Assembly: GCA_019634735.1 (NCBI GenBank)
Contig: JAHCAT010000023.1
Span: 1-40,246 of the forward strand
Length of the DNA: 40,246 bases
Source of the DNA: Lysobacterales bacterium
Lineage (GTDB): Bacteria; Pseudomonadota; Gammaproteobacteria; Xanthomonadales; UBA2363
Direction: 5' to 3'
In this document: positions 19,607 through 29,459 of the stretch, in pieces
How the letters are laid out: each line of letters opens with the position of its first letter
Numbering within the stretch: position 1 is the stretch's first letter
Program-made: the position numbers and the translations under genes
The notes under the pieces: model-generated
What the model saw: only the letters and a program-made list of their open reading frames with translations
The model's database searches: none
Told to the model about the DNA's origin: nothing

Positions 19607-20095
19607 ATGGACCAGCTCTGCATCGTCACCACCGGCGGCACCATCGACAAGATCTACTTCGACGACAAGTCGGACTTCCAGATCGGCGATCCGCAGATCG
19701 GCCAGATCCTGCGCGACCTCGGCGTCGCGTTCCGCTTCGAGGTGATCCCGCTGCTGCGCAAGGACAGCCTGCACGTCACCCAGGCCGACCGCGAACTGCT
19801 GCGCGCGGCGATCGCCGCCCAGCCGGAGACCCATGTGCTGGTTACCCACGGCACCGACACCATGGTCGAGACCGCCGGCGTGCTGGCCGGCATCGAGGGC
19901 AAGACCATCGTCCTCACCGGCGCCCTGAACCCGGCGCTGTTCCGCGGCTCGGACGCCGTCTTCAACGTCGGCTGCGCGGTCGGCGCCGTGCAGTGCCTGC
20001 CGCCGGGCGTCTACATCGCCATGAACGGCCGCATCTGGGACCCGGCCCGGGTCCGCAAGAACCGCGAGGCCAATCGGTTCGAGGCGGTCGATTGA
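19607..20095 (+). CDS. Single-domain asparaginase-like protein
   Basis: A 162-residue protein that corresponds only to the N-terminal domain of bacterial L-asparaginases (normally about 330 residues). Both Thr-bearing catalytic motifs are present: TTGGTIDK (8-15) and VTHGTDTMVETA (79-90), followed by KTIVLTGALNPALF. The C-terminal domain that completes the dimer interface is absent, and a TGA closes the frame cleanly. Stand-alone versions of this domain are known in proteobacteria, so truncation is not required, but asparaginase activity is unproven. The ATG at 19607 lies 34 bp after the DUF2069 gene. Low-complexity repeats begin immediately downstream. Confidence 0.85.
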   Translation: MDQLCIVTTGGTIDKIYFDDKSDFQIGDPQIGQILRDLGVAFRFEVIPLLRKDSLHVTQADRELLRAAIAAQPETHVLVTHGTDTMVETAGVLAGIEGKTIVLTGALNPALFRGSDAVFNVGCAVGAVQCLPPGVYIAMNGRIWDPARVRKNREANRFEAVD

Positions 20096-20103
20096 GGAAG
20101 GCG

Positions 20104-20213
20104 GGATCCGGGAATCGGGACCCGGGACCGGGGACCGGGGACCGGGGACCGGGGACTGGGGACTGGGGATTGGGGACTGGGGACTGGGGACCGGGGACCG
20201 GGGACCGGGGAGC
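20104..20213. repeat. Heptamer tandem repeat, GGGGACC/GGGGACT
   Basis: About 15 consecutive 7-bp units of GGGGACC or GGGGACT (one GGGGATT), entered by degenerate copies such as CGGGACC. On the other strand the units read (GGTCCCC)n or (AGTCCCC)n. It lies 8 bp after the asparaginase-like gene and is a likely site of slippage. It is not coding, although reading frames stay open through it. Confidence 0.9.
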
Positions 20214-20270
20214 TCGATAGCCGGGAAACTCGGGGCGGCGCATCGGTTCCTGGCGAGGGCACCCCACTTC

Positions 20271-20297
20271 TCCCCTCCCCCGCCTGCGGGGGAGGGG
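20271..20297. terminator. GC-rich perfect palindrome, possible bidirectional terminator
   Basis: CCCCTCCCCCGC (20272-20283) and GCGGGGGAGGGG (20286-20297) form a 12-bp perfect stem with a 2-base loop, followed by CCGGGGGAGAGGG. It sits between two convergent genes (asparaginase-like on plus, VOC on minus). Without T-tracts it may simply be a dispersed intergenic repeat. The remainder of 20214-20383 shows nothing else. Confidence 0.4.
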
Positions 20298-20383
20298 CCG
20301 GGGGAGAGGGTTGCCGCGGCCAGCGCGCCGGCTCGTCGACGTTACGCGGTCGACGCACGGTCCGCAGGCGCCGGCCGCGCGGG

Positions 20384-20761
20384 TCAGCGGGGTACGTGCT
20401 GGTCGAACATGATCGCGTTGCCGTCGGGGTCTTTCAGCACGATGTGCGCAGGGCCGCTGCCGTCGGGGTCGGCGCGGGTGTCGATCGCGATGCCGGCGGC
20501 ATCCAACCGGGCCTGGATCTCGCGGACGTCGGTGAACTCGCCGATCGCCCGCGCCTCCTGGTCCCAACCGGGATTGAAGGTGAGGATGTTGCCCTCGAAC
20601 ATGCCCTGGAACAGGCCGATCACCGTCGAGCCGTTGCGCAGGATCAGCCAGCCCTGCGCGGCGTCGCCGCCCAGGGTGGAGAAGCCGAGCTTCTCGTAGA
20701 ACGTCCTCGACGCCGCGAGGTCCTTCACGGCAAGGCTCACTGAAAAGGCTCCCAGGTCCAC
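20384..20761 (-). CDS. VOC family (glyoxalase/bleomycin-resistance fold) protein
   Basis: A 125-residue protein with the paired beta-alpha-beta-beta-beta modules of the vicinal-oxygen-chelate superfamily. It starts [27 protein letters not shown] and ends with [21 protein letters not shown], where DPDGN is the superfamily's common turn. I chose the GTG at 20761 because GGAG lies 6 bases upstream and the first strand begins at once; upstream ATGs would lie in the neighbouring gene's region. The substrate is unknown. The gap 20762-20862 upstream holds no recognised element. Confidence 0.87.
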   Translation of the reverse strand: MDLGAFSVSLAVKDLAASRTFYEKLGFSTLGGDAAQGWLILRNGSTVIGLFQGMFEGNILTFNPGWDQEARAIGEFTDVREIQARLDAAGIAIDTRADPDGSGPAHIVLKDPDGNAIMFDQHVPR

Positions 20762-20862
20762 GTCGTGCTCCGGTTTTTGGGGGGATGCGCCACGTGGGCA
20801 ACGGCCCTGCATCAGGCGCCCCGCTGTGGCCCGGGCGAGTGTCGACCCGGCCGACCGGCGCG

Positions 20863-21368
20863 TCAACGCTCGCCCGGTGCCGGCGTGGCGGTCGGCCACG
20901 CCGCGCCGTGCTCCGGCAACTGCACTCCTCATCTCCCCAGGCATCGAGGCGGCCGGTGGCCTGCCCGCCCTGGGCACGGTAGAAACCGTGCGAGCGCAGC
21001 GCCGGATCGGCGCCGGCCATCAGCCACGGGCGCCGGCAGCCCGCCTCGCGCAGGAACCCGACCGCCTCGGCGAGCAGGGCGCGGCCGATGCCGCGTCCTT
21101 CGAAGCCCGCCTGAACCGCCAGCACGCCCACCTCGCCGCTGCCGGCATCGGCAGCGCAGAAACCGACCACCTCGCCGTCGACCTCGCACAGCCAGGAGGC
21201 GAAATCCTCGCGGGCCATCGCCGCGTGCAGGCTGTCGCGCGTGATCCCGCGCGCCGCAAGGTCGGCCTCGGACAGGGCGTTCTGTCGGGTCGACGCCCAC
21301 ACCCGGAACAAGGCCGGCAGGTCCTCGACGCGCGCCGGCCGGAGCGTGGGATCAAGGACGGCGCGCAT
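20863..21368 (-). pseudogene. GNAT family N-acetyltransferase, frameshifted near its C-terminus
   Basis: The frame from the ATG at 21368 gives a complete GNAT core: LRPARVEDLPALFRVWASTR, then DGEVVGFCAADAGSGEVGVLAVQ, the acetyl-CoA loop EGRGIGRALLAEAV and [10 protein letters not shown]...LDAWGDEE. After codon 148 the frame turns into Cys/Arg-rich nonsense that runs far through the neighbouring gene. Shifting frame at about 20925 (one base missing in GAGGAGTGCAG) instead continues [20 protein letters not shown] and a TGA at 20863-20865. So either a one-base deletion or a sequencing error lies there. The active-site region is intact. An ATG at 21419 overlapping the lepB stop would add 17 residues. 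Confidence 0.75.
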
Positions 21369-21415
21369 GGGCCCGGACGGGTCACGACCCCCCGGAGAAC
21401 TGCGCGCAGGTGTGC

Positions 21416-22087
21416 TCATGCCGGAGGCGAACCGTCGAGCGACAGCCAGAAGCGTTCCGTACGCGGCCGCAGCCAGCGCCCGTAGTCCAGCGAGAAAAGC
21501 ACCCGCTCGGCACGACCGCTCAGCTCGGCGCGCGGCACCAGCCCGTAGCTGCGGCTGTCGGCGCTGTTGTCACGGTAGTCGCCCAGCACCAGGTAGTGGT
21601 CGGCAGGCACCGTCACCGGCCCGAACCAGGCCACCGGCGCCGGACGCGGCGCCAGCCGGATGCCGTGGCGCATGGCGCCCAGGCGCTCGCGGGCCAGCAC
21701 GCCGCCGTCCGCGCCCTGGCCGACCAGGTCGTAGTCGGCCGCCAGCCCGTCCACGTAGAGGCGGTTGTCGCGCAGGGCGACGGTCTCGCCGGGCAGGCCG
21801 ACCACCCGCTTGATCAGCCGGGTGCCCGCAGCCGACGATTTGAACACCACGACATCGCCCCGCGCCGGCTCGCCCAGCCGCGCCAGCACGATGCCGGCCA
21901 GCGGGAGCTTGAGGTCGTAGGCGAGCCGGTTCACCAGCACGCGGTCGCCCTCGACGATGGTCGGGTGCATGGACGCACTCGGCACGTCATTGAAGTCGGC
22001 GACCGCCGCGCGCACGGTCAGCATCAGGGCGAGGAAGACGAGCAGGCCACGGTTGGCGAGCAGCAGGCGGGTCAGGCGCAGGGTCAT
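21416..22087 (-). CDS. lepB: Signal peptidase I
   Basis: Inner-membrane serine protease that removes Sec/Tat signal peptides. It has 223 residues with one N-terminal membrane segment (about residues 8-30), shorter than the two-segment E. coli enzyme. The catalytic Ser39 is in PSASMHPTI, the general-base Lys93 in RLIKRVVGLPGE, and the box LVLGDYRDNSADSRSYG appears towards the C-terminus. The ATG at 22087 was chosen because it places the membrane segment at the N-terminus; the open frame continues upstream without coding character. 22088-22327 contains no gene that I can support. Confidence 0.93.
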   Translation of the reverse strand: MTLRLTRLLLANRGLLVFLALMLTVRAAVADFNDVPSASMHPTIVEGDRVLVNRLAYDLKLPLAGIVLARLGEPARGDVVVFKSSAAGTRLIKRVVGLPGETVALRDNRLYVDGLAADYDLVGQGADGGVLARERLGAMRHGIRLAPRPAPVAWFGPVTVPADHYLVLGDYRDNSADSRSYGLVPRAELSGRAERVLFSLDYGRWLRPRTERFWLSLDGSPPA

Positions 22088-22327
22088 CGGGACGCTTCCA
22101 GCGATGGGGTACCTGTGCGACACGGTGGGGCCCACAGGGTTCCGCGTATCCCAGCCCAACCCATGGCACATGCCGACGGCCATTGCGCGGTCGCCCGCAT
22201 CGGGATTTCCGTACCTGGCCAGCCGTGGGGCTACCGACATTGCGTCGGCGCGCACGCCGCCAAGGCGAACGGCACCGGTAGCTCTGGCCGGCAGTCCGCG
22301 CGCCGGTTGGGGGCCAGGGACGCCGCC

Positions 22328-23215
22328 TCAGTTTCCGGACGTCAGGGACCCGAGGCGCGCAACCGGGAAGGCGGGCGGCGAGGCGGTGAAGCGCTCCAAC
22401 ACCACCTCGCCGTCGTAGCCGGTCGCCGACAGCGACTGGAAAAGTTGCAGGCCGGTTTCCGGCGCGGGTGCCGGGATCGAGCCAAGGACCTGTTCTCCAC
22501 ACTGCGGCGTGCAGATCCAGGCACTGCCGGCAAGGGCCCTCACATTGACGGTGAGCGACCGGTGGCTGCGGAGGTGCCAGGCCATCAGCGGCAGGTCCGG
22601 GTCGAACCGGTGACCGATCGCCCGTCGGGCATGGAGATTGCCGGTCAGCACCAGCATGGGCGGCGCCTCCGGACCGGCCAGCGCCTGTTCGATCCGGTCT
22701 GCCATGTGGCGCTCGCGATCAGCGCCTCCGACAGCGGGATCGGGTACATCGAAGGCCAGCACACCGACCGCGGCGCCGGCCCGTCGCCACCGGCGGACCT
22801 GCTCGAGCAGGTCGAGCATGGCCACGCTGCTGCGGCCGTCCTCGTACGACCAGAACGGATGGCCGGCGAGCGCGGTCGCGGCGAACTCCTCCCCGCCACC
22901 GTCCAGCCATGCGTCCAGCGCGGCCTGGTGGCTGTCCGGTATCTCCAGCGCCAAGGTCACCGGCCTGCCGCCGGCGACGCGTTCGGCCAGCACTGCGCCG
23001 ACCAGGGCCGGCACCTCGGCCGTGCCGTGGATCTCGCCCAGGATCACCGGCGAGCGGCCGTCCATCAGGCCAGCGATCCGCGCGGCGACGCCGGCCGGCA
23101 GGTCGGGGTTCACGGCATCCCTGGCCCAGGGCGCGGTCGCCAGGCCGAGCAGGAATGATCCGGCCAGCGCGGCAAGCCGGCCGGACCGCCGCATGCGAGG
23201 GACAGGGATCGGCAT
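22328..23215 (-). CDS. ChaN-like (Tiki superfamily) secreted protein
   Basis: A 295-residue exported protein of the ChaN/EreA-like/TraB (Tiki) metal-dependent hydrolase superfamily. After a signal peptide (residues 8-31, hydrophobic ALAGSFLLGLATA) come ILGEIHGTAEVP (Glu61 and His63), LALEIPDSHQ (Glu91), RERHMADRI (168-176) and TGNLHARR (His195). These acidic and His residues are the conserved core of the superfamily. ChaN itself binds haem, while other members cleave esters or peptides, so the activity here is open. Two near-equivalent starts (23215 and 23194) exist and neither has a clear ribosome-binding site. Confidence 0.78.
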   Translation of the reverse strand: MPIPVPRMRRSGRLAALAGSFLLGLATAPWARDAVNPDLPAGVAARIAGLMDGRSPVILGEIHGTAEVPALVGAVLAERVAGGRPVTLALEIPDSHQAALDAWLDGGGEEFAATALAGHPFWSYEDGRSSVAMLDLLEQVRRWRRAGAAVGVLAFDVPDPAVGGADRERHMADRIEQALAGPEAPPMLVLTGNLHARRAIGHRFDPDLPLMAWHLRSHRSLTVNVRALAGSAWICTPQCGEQVLGSIPAPAPETGLQLFQSLSATGYDGEVVLERFTASPPAFPVARLGSLTSGN

Positions 23216-23354
23216 GGAGCGGGCTCAAGGTTCGGGACTGATCAGGCAGGACTTCGCGGGTGGCGACGAAGTTCCGGCTGCAAGGTGCCCCAGGCAACCT
23301 GCCGGTCCGTGATCTACCGGCGCGTGCGTCCGCCGCCGCGGGCTGCGCGGCGAC

Positions 23355-24182
23355 TCAGGGTGGCGCAGTCGTTCCCAGCGGCAGGCCCTGGCCTGCCCGG
23401 ACCAGCGCGTCCATGCGGGCAAAGGAAAGGCCGTCGACGCGCAGGGCATCGGCTGCCCCCTCCGTCCACGCGGCCACGCTCCGTTCGAACTGCGCATACG
23501 CGACCAGGAAAGGCGCCGGTCCCGCACTCAGCCGACGCATGCCGGCCGTCTCGAGCGCCGTCCGGTCTGGCAGCCCGGGCAGCCACATCAGGTTGAGCGG
23601 TATTCCCACTGCGCCGGCGATTCCGGCGACCTCGGCGGCCAGCGACAGGCCCGGAACGAACAGCCCGTCGGCACCGGCGTCGCGATAGGCACGACCGCGA
23701 CGCACGACCAGATCGACCGCGGCCTCGCCGCTGGCGAGCTGCCGCAGGCAGACATCCGTACGCGCATTGATGGACAGCGTCCGGCATGTCTCACTCGCCC
23801 GGATCGCCCGGATCTTCTCCGCCAGCAGCGACGGCTCGCCCCCGCCGTCCTCCAGATTGATGCCGGCGACGCCCATGCCGGCCAGCGTCGAAGCCAGGTC
23901 CGCGACCGCCGCCGGATCCGCGCTGAAGCCGTCCTCGATGTCGACCGACAAGGGCACGGCGATGCAGCGCAGGATCCGTGCGACCGCACCCAGCAATTCA
24001 TGGCGCGGCAGCGCGCCGCCATCGGGATAGCCCAGGCTCCAGCTCAGCGAGGCACTGGAGGTCGCCACTGCCGGCGCGCCCGCTGCATCGAGAAGGCGGG
24101 CCGAAGCGGCATCCCAGGCATTGGGCAGCACCAGGGCGGTGGCCTGCTGGTGGAGCGCGTGGAAAGGCGGGGGAGCGTGCAT
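23355..24182 (-). CDS. Isocitrate lyase/PEP mutase family protein
   Basis: A 275-residue TIM-barrel protein of the ICL/PEP-mutase superfamily, the small one-domain type. Visible elements are LPNAWDAASARLLDAAG (19-35), SVDIEDGFS with the Mg-binding acidic pair, GINLEDGGG, and INARTDVCL. The catalytic-loop KKCGH-type cysteine motif of true isocitrate lyases is missing, so it is more likely a carboxyphosphonoenolpyruvate mutase- or oxaloacetate-decarboxylase-like enzyme of unknown substrate. The 139 bp downstream (23216-23354) and 195 bp upstream (24183-24377) show no gene or clear signal. Confidence 0.88.
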   Translation of the reverse strand: MHAPPPFHALHQQATALVLPNAWDAASARLLDAAGAPAVATSSASLSWSLGYPDGGALPRHELLGAVARILRCIAVPLSVDIEDGFSADPAAVADLASTLAGMGVAGINLEDGGGEPSLLAEKIRAIRASETCRTLSINARTDVCLRQLASGEAAVDLVVRRGRAYRDAGADGLFVPGLSLAAEVAGIAGAVGIPLNLMWLPGLPDRTALETAGMRRLSAGPAPFLVAYAQFERSVAAWTEGAADALRVDGLSFARMDALVRAGQGLPLGTTAPP

Positions 24183-24377
24183 GGGTGGAGTCTCGTTGGC
24201 AGCGGCAGGCCAGCGTAGGTTGCCGCTCGGCCGCGGTCTGGCCGTTTCCGGACATCATCGACCCCGGTGCTGCCCGTCGCCGACCGGCAGGTCCGTGGGG
24301 CGATGCCGCCCGCGCGGCCTTGGTTGCACGCGTCCGTCCCGGCGTATGCAGGTCGCCCCGGAAGGAAGCTTGCGGCC

Positions 24378-25334
24378 TCAGCGCTCCGAATGCCCCGGCT
24401 CGGAATGGCTGCGCGTGAACAGGCCAGGACGGACCAGGTCGATGAAGCGCCGGGCATGGCTGCCGGGCAGGCGGCCCTTGCGCACTACCACCCCATAGCT
24501 GCGCTGCGGGAAGTAGGCGCGCAGGTTGCGCACCACCAGGCGCTCGTGGTCCTGCGCCGAAAGGCAGAAGCCGGTGACGATCGAGATGCCCAGGCCCATC
24601 GCCACGTACTGCTTGATCACCTCCCAGCCGCCGACCTCCAGGGCGACGGTGTAGGGCACGCGTCGCTGCTGGAACACCAGGTCGACCAGCCGCCAGGTGG
24701 ACAGGCGCTTCGGCGGCAGGATCAGGCCATGGGGGCTGAGGTCCTCGAGGCGCAGCTCGGTCATGTCGGCCAGCGGGTGGCCGAGCGGCGCGATCAGCAT
24801 CGGATCGAAGTGGTGCACGGCCTCGTAGGCGATGTCGGGCGGCACCTCGATCATCGAGCCCACGGCCAGGTCGACCTGGTCGTTGCGCAGCAGGGCCAGG
24901 CCGTCGCGGCCAGTCACGTTGTGCAGGTGCACGTGCACGCCGGGGTGCTGGTCGCGGAAGCGCCGCACCAGGGGCGGCAGCAGGTGCAGGATGGTGGACT
25001 CGCCGGCGGCGATGTTCAGCTCGCCGGTGTCCAGGCCGGCGAGCTGGCCACGCAGCGCCTCGCCGATGCCGTCGATGCCCTCGACCAGCGGGCGGGCCAG
25101 GTCGTACAGGGCCTGGCCTTCGCGGGTGACCCGCAGGCTGCGGCCGGCGCGCTCCAGCAGCGGCTGGTCGAGTTCCTTCTCCAGCGCCGAGAGCTGAAGG
25201 CTCACGGCCGGCTGGCTGAGGTACAGGGCCTCGGCCGCGCGCGCCAGGCTGCCGAACTTGACCAGCGCGCAGAATGCCCGCAACTGCTTGAGGCGGTTGC
25301 CTTTGTAGTACCAGCGGCGATCCGGCTCGGGCAT
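24378..25334 (-). CDS. LysR-type transcriptional regulator, probable regulator of aceBA
   Basis: A 318-residue regulator with an N-terminal winged helix-turn-helix (LKQLRAFCALVKFGSLARAAEALYLSQPAVSLQLSALE, about residues 13-50) and a periplasmic-binding-protein-like effector domain. The N-terminal lead MPEPDRRWYYKGNRL and the effector domain (TGELNIAAGESTILHLLPPL) resemble CysB/Cbl-type regulators. The ATG at 25334 was chosen because the frame upstream runs through the divergent promoter region. It is transcribed away from aceB, which in LysR regulators commonly means control of the divergent operon. Control of the glyoxylate shunt is therefore inferred from position; the ligand is not known. 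Confidence 0.93.
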   Translation of the reverse strand: MPEPDRRWYYKGNRLKQLRAFCALVKFGSLARAAEALYLSQPAVSLQLSALEKELDQPLLERAGRSLRVTREGQALYDLARPLVEGIDGIGEALRGQLAGLDTGELNIAAGESTILHLLPPLVRRFRDQHPGVHVHLHNVTGRDGLALLRNDQVDLAVGSMIEVPPDIAYEAVHHFDPMLIAPLGHPLADMTELRLEDLSPHGLILPPKRLSTWRLVDLVFQQRRVPYTVALEVGGWEVIKQYVAMGLGISIVTGFCLSAQDHERLVVRNLRAYFPQRSYGVVVRKGRLPGSHARRFIDLVRPGLFTRSHSEPGHSER

Positions 25335-25483
25335 CGGTGAAGGGTCTGGCCCCGGCTGACTGGCTGGGACGTTAACAGAACGAAAGCGTTTGTTTGAAAC
25401 AACTGGTTTGTGAAAGCCAGACCCCGGATGGCACAGTCGCGTCGCCCCGCCCCGGCGGATCGTCGAACGCAAGGAAACACCCC
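25335..25483. promoter_or_regulatory. Divergent LysR/aceB control region with inverted repeats
   Basis: The 149-bp spacer contains an AT-richer core (25371-25413). Inside it is a perfect odd palindrome TTGTTT-G-AAACAA at 25390-25402. A 9-bp inverted repeat, GGGTCTGGC (25342-25350) and GCCAGACCC (25416-25424), brackets that core almost symmetrically. An AAGGAAA ribosome-binding site (25471-25477) precedes aceB. The palindrome fits the T-N11-A type site of LysR regulators, but exact -35/-10 boxes cannot be assigned with confidence. Confidence 0.55.
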
Positions 25484-27082
25484 ATGGCAGCGGACGCCTC
25501 CCATCCCGCCCCGGTCACCGTCGCCGCTCCTGCCGGCAGCCCCGACCCCGACCTCCTGACGCCGCCGGTCCTCGCACTGGTCGCCGGCCTCGAACAGCGC
25601 TTTGGCGCGCGTCGGCGCGACCTGCTGACCCGTCGCCACGAACGCCAGCTGGCCATCGATGCCGGCGCCCTGCCCGATTTCGACCCGGCCTCCGCCGACC
25701 TGCGCAACAGCGACTGGCAGGTGGCGACCCTGCCCGACCTGCTGCTCGACCGTCGCGTCGAGATCACCGGTCCGGTCGACCGCAAGATGGTGATCAACGG
25801 CCTGAACTCGGGCGCCCGGGTGTTCATGGCCGACTTCGAGGACGCCAGCTCGCCGACCTGGGCGAACATGGTCGAAGGCCAGGCCAACCTGCGCGACGCG
25901 GTGGCCGGCACCATCGAATATCGCTCGCCACAGGGCCGGGTCTACCGCCTGGCCGGACGCACGGCCGTGCTGATGGTGCGGCCGCGCGGCTGGCACCTGG
26001 ACGAGAAGCACGTCCGGCTCGACGGCGCGCCGGTCTCCGCCAGCCTGTTCGATGCCGCGGTGTTCTGCGCGCTGTGCGCCGTCGACCTGCACCGCGCCGG
26101 GCGCGGCCCCTTCCTCTACCTGCCCAAGCTGGAACACGGCGCCGAGGCGGCGCTGTGGGACGACGTTCTGGCCGCGATCGAGTCGGCACTTGACCTGCCG
26201 CGCGACACCATCAAGGTCACCGTGCTGATCGAGACCCTGCCGGCGGCGTTCCAGATGGACGAGATCCTGCACGCCCTGCGCGGCCGTGTGGTGGCGCTCA
26301 ACTGCGGCCGCTGGGACTACATCTTCAGCACCATCAAGACGCTGCGCGCGCGCCCGGACCGCCTGCTGCCCGACCGCGGCCAGGTCACCATGGCCGCGCC
26401 GTTCCTGCGCGCCTACGCCGACCTGCTGGTGCGCAGCTGCCACCGGCGCGGCGCCCTAGCGATGGGCGGCATGGCCGCGCAGATCCCGATCCGCGGCGAC
26501 GAGGCGGCCAATACCGCGGCGCTGGACAAGGTGCGCGCCGACAAGCTGCGCGAGGTCCGGGCCGGCCACGACGGCACCTGGGTGGCGCATCCGGACCTGA
26601 TCGCCGTGGCCCAGACAGTGTTCGACACCCACATGCCCGGCCCGAACCAGCGCGAGGTCCGCCGCGACGAGGTCTCGGTCGGCCGGGACGCGCTGCTGGA
26701 CCTGCCGTCCGGCCCGGTCACTGCCGCCGGCTACCGCAGCAATGTCGAGGTCGCGGTGCGCTACATGGCCGCCTGGCTGGACGGCCTGGGCTGCGTCCCG
26801 ATCCACCACCTGATGGAGGACGCCGCCACCGCCGAGATCGCCCGCGCGCAACTGTGGCAATGGCAGCGCCATGGCGCCCGCCTGGACGACGGACGCGTCG
26901 TGGACGGCCGCCTGTTCGACGGCACCCTCGACCAGGTGCTGGCAGGGCTGCGCGCCGCCGATCCCGCCGCCCTGCCCGGCCACGGCCGCCTGGACGCCGC
27001 CGCCGCGCTGCTGGCGCAGGCCACGCACGCCACCGAACTGCCCGACTTCCTGACCCTGCCCGCCTACGCGCAGCTGCCCTGA
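25484..27082 (+). CDS. aceB: Malate synthase A
   Basis: Glyoxylate-shunt enzyme condensing glyoxylate with acetyl-CoA to malate, allowing growth on acetate and fatty acids. The 532 residues match the A isoform. Typical sequences are [54 protein letters not shown], the malate-synthase signature [11 protein letters not shown], and [20 protein letters not shown], which holds the catalytic Asp. The ATG at 25484 has AAGGAA about 7 bases upstream. aceA follows after 60 bp on the same strand, so the pair is probably one operon. Confidence 0.97.
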   Translation: MAADASHPAPVTVAAPAGSPDPDLLTPPVLALVAGLEQRFGARRRDLLTRRHERQLAIDAGALPDFDPASADLRNSDWQVATLPDLLLDRRVEITGPVDRKMVINGLNSGARVFMADFEDASSPTWANMVEGQANLRDAVAGTIEYRSPQGRVYRLAGRTAVLMVRPRGWHLDEKHVRLDGAPVSASLFDAAVFCALCAVDLHRAGRGPFLYLPKLEHGAEAALWDDVLAAIESALDLPRDTIKVTVLIETLPAAFQMDEILHALRGRVVALNCGRWDYIFSTIKTLRARPDRLLPDRGQVTMAAPFLRAYADLLVRSCHRRGALAMGGMAAQIPIRGDEAANTAALDKVRADKLREVRAGHDGTWVAHPDLIAVAQTVFDTHMPGPNQREVRRDEVSVGRDALLDLPSGPVTAAGYRSNVEVAVRYMAAWLDGLGCVPIHHLMEDAATAEIARAQLWQWQRHGARLDDGRVVDGRLFDGTLDQVLAGLRAADPAALPGHGRLDAAAALLAQATHATELPDFLTLPAYAQLP

Positions 27083-27142
27083 GCGCCGCTGCCGGTCGCG
27101 CCACCCGCCACCTTCGCCCACGTCGATGAGGACCACCGCACC

Positions 27143-28429
<1,287 letters not shown>

Positions 28430-28517
28430 CCCCAGGCCGGCCACCGCCTTCGCCGATCCCGATCGGCGCGGCCGCCAGGCTGCGCCGATGCCTATACTTC
28501 GGGCCCGATCGGAACCG

Positions 28518-29459
28518 ATGAAGGCGATGCCCGAACACGACCTGACCACTGGCACGTCCGGCCGCCGCCCGGCGCGCCCGGGCCACGCGACCCGGCTTGC
28601 GGCCGGACGGGTACTGGCTTTGCTGCTTGCGGCCCTCACCATGCCGGCCGCCGTGGCAGACGACCTGGCCGCGCGTTCTCTGGCCCTGGTGGAGCAATTG
28701 CTGGTGACGGCGCCATTCCGAATCCCGGCCAGCGCCCGACAGGGGGAGATCCGGTACGAGGTGCGCTTCCGCGACGGTCGCCACTGGTCCTGGCCGCAGA
28801 CCGGCGAGCAGCGCGTACGCACGGACCGAGGCGGGTGGTGGCTGACCGTCTGCGACGACTGCGGCAGCGAGGCCCGGCCGGACGACGCCGAACTCGACCG
28901 CCTGCGCCTGCCGAATGCCTGGGTCGACAGCGACCATCCCCGTGTGCGCCGCTTCGCCCGGCGCCATGCGGGCAGCGGCACGCTGGCGACCCGCATGAGA
29001 CGCCTGACCCAGGCGGTGCAGGCGCATATGGACGGGGCGGTCGACTACCGATACTACGACAGCGCCAGTGTGGTGTTGCGCTCACGCAGCGGCGACTGCA
29101 CGGAGGCCGCCGTACTGCTGGCAGCGACCGCGCGTGCGATCGGGTTGCCGGCGCGCATCGCCTACGGCCTGGCCTACTCCAGCCGGTTCACGGGACGCGC
29201 GCACGTGTTCAGTCCGCATGCCTGGGTACAGGTCTGGGACGGGGAACGCTGGCGCAGCTTCGACGCCGCGCTGGGGGACTTCGACGCCGGCCTGATCGCC
29301 CTGCATCTGGGCGACGGCGATCCCGCTTCGCTGCCGGCGGTGATGGAGGCGATCGCGCACCTGCACATCGAGTCGGCTGCCGAGGTCAGGCGAAGCCGGC
29401 GGGTGCCATCCGGGCAGCCGGCCGATGCCGGGCGGCCTCAGTCGTCGTCGTCCTCGTAG
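28518..29459 (+). CDS. Exported transglutaminase-like cysteine protease-fold protein
   Basis: A 313-residue protein with a basic N-terminus, a hydrophobic export signal (residues 29-46, likely cleavage after AVA) and a transglutaminase-like core. The probable catalytic triad is Cys194 (RSGDCTEAAVLL), His234 (FSPHAWVQVW) and Asp249 (RSFDAALGD). A CxxC pair (VCDDC, 112-115) precedes the core. Bacterial proteins of this fold are often periplasmic peptidases. The start at 28518 was chosen because a TATACT box at 28493-28498 lies just upstream, which makes the ATG at 28488 unlikely. The Ser-rich tail overlaps the convergent gene at 29438 by 22 bp. Confidence 0.8.
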   Translation: MKAMPEHDLTTGTSGRRPARPGHATRLAAGRVLALLLAALTMPAAVADDLAARSLALVEQLLVTAPFRIPASARQGEIRYEVRFRDGRHWSWPQTGEQRVRTDRGGWWLTVCDDCGSEARPDDAELDRLRLPNAWVDSDHPRVRRFARRHAGSGTLATRMRRLTQAVQAHMDGAVDYRYYDSASVVLRSRSGDCTEAAVLLAATARAIGLPARIAYGLAYSSRFTGRAHVFSPHAWVQVWDGERWRSFDAALGDFDAGLIALHLGDGDPASLPAVMEAIAHLHIESAAEVRRSRRVPSGQPADAGRPQSSSSS

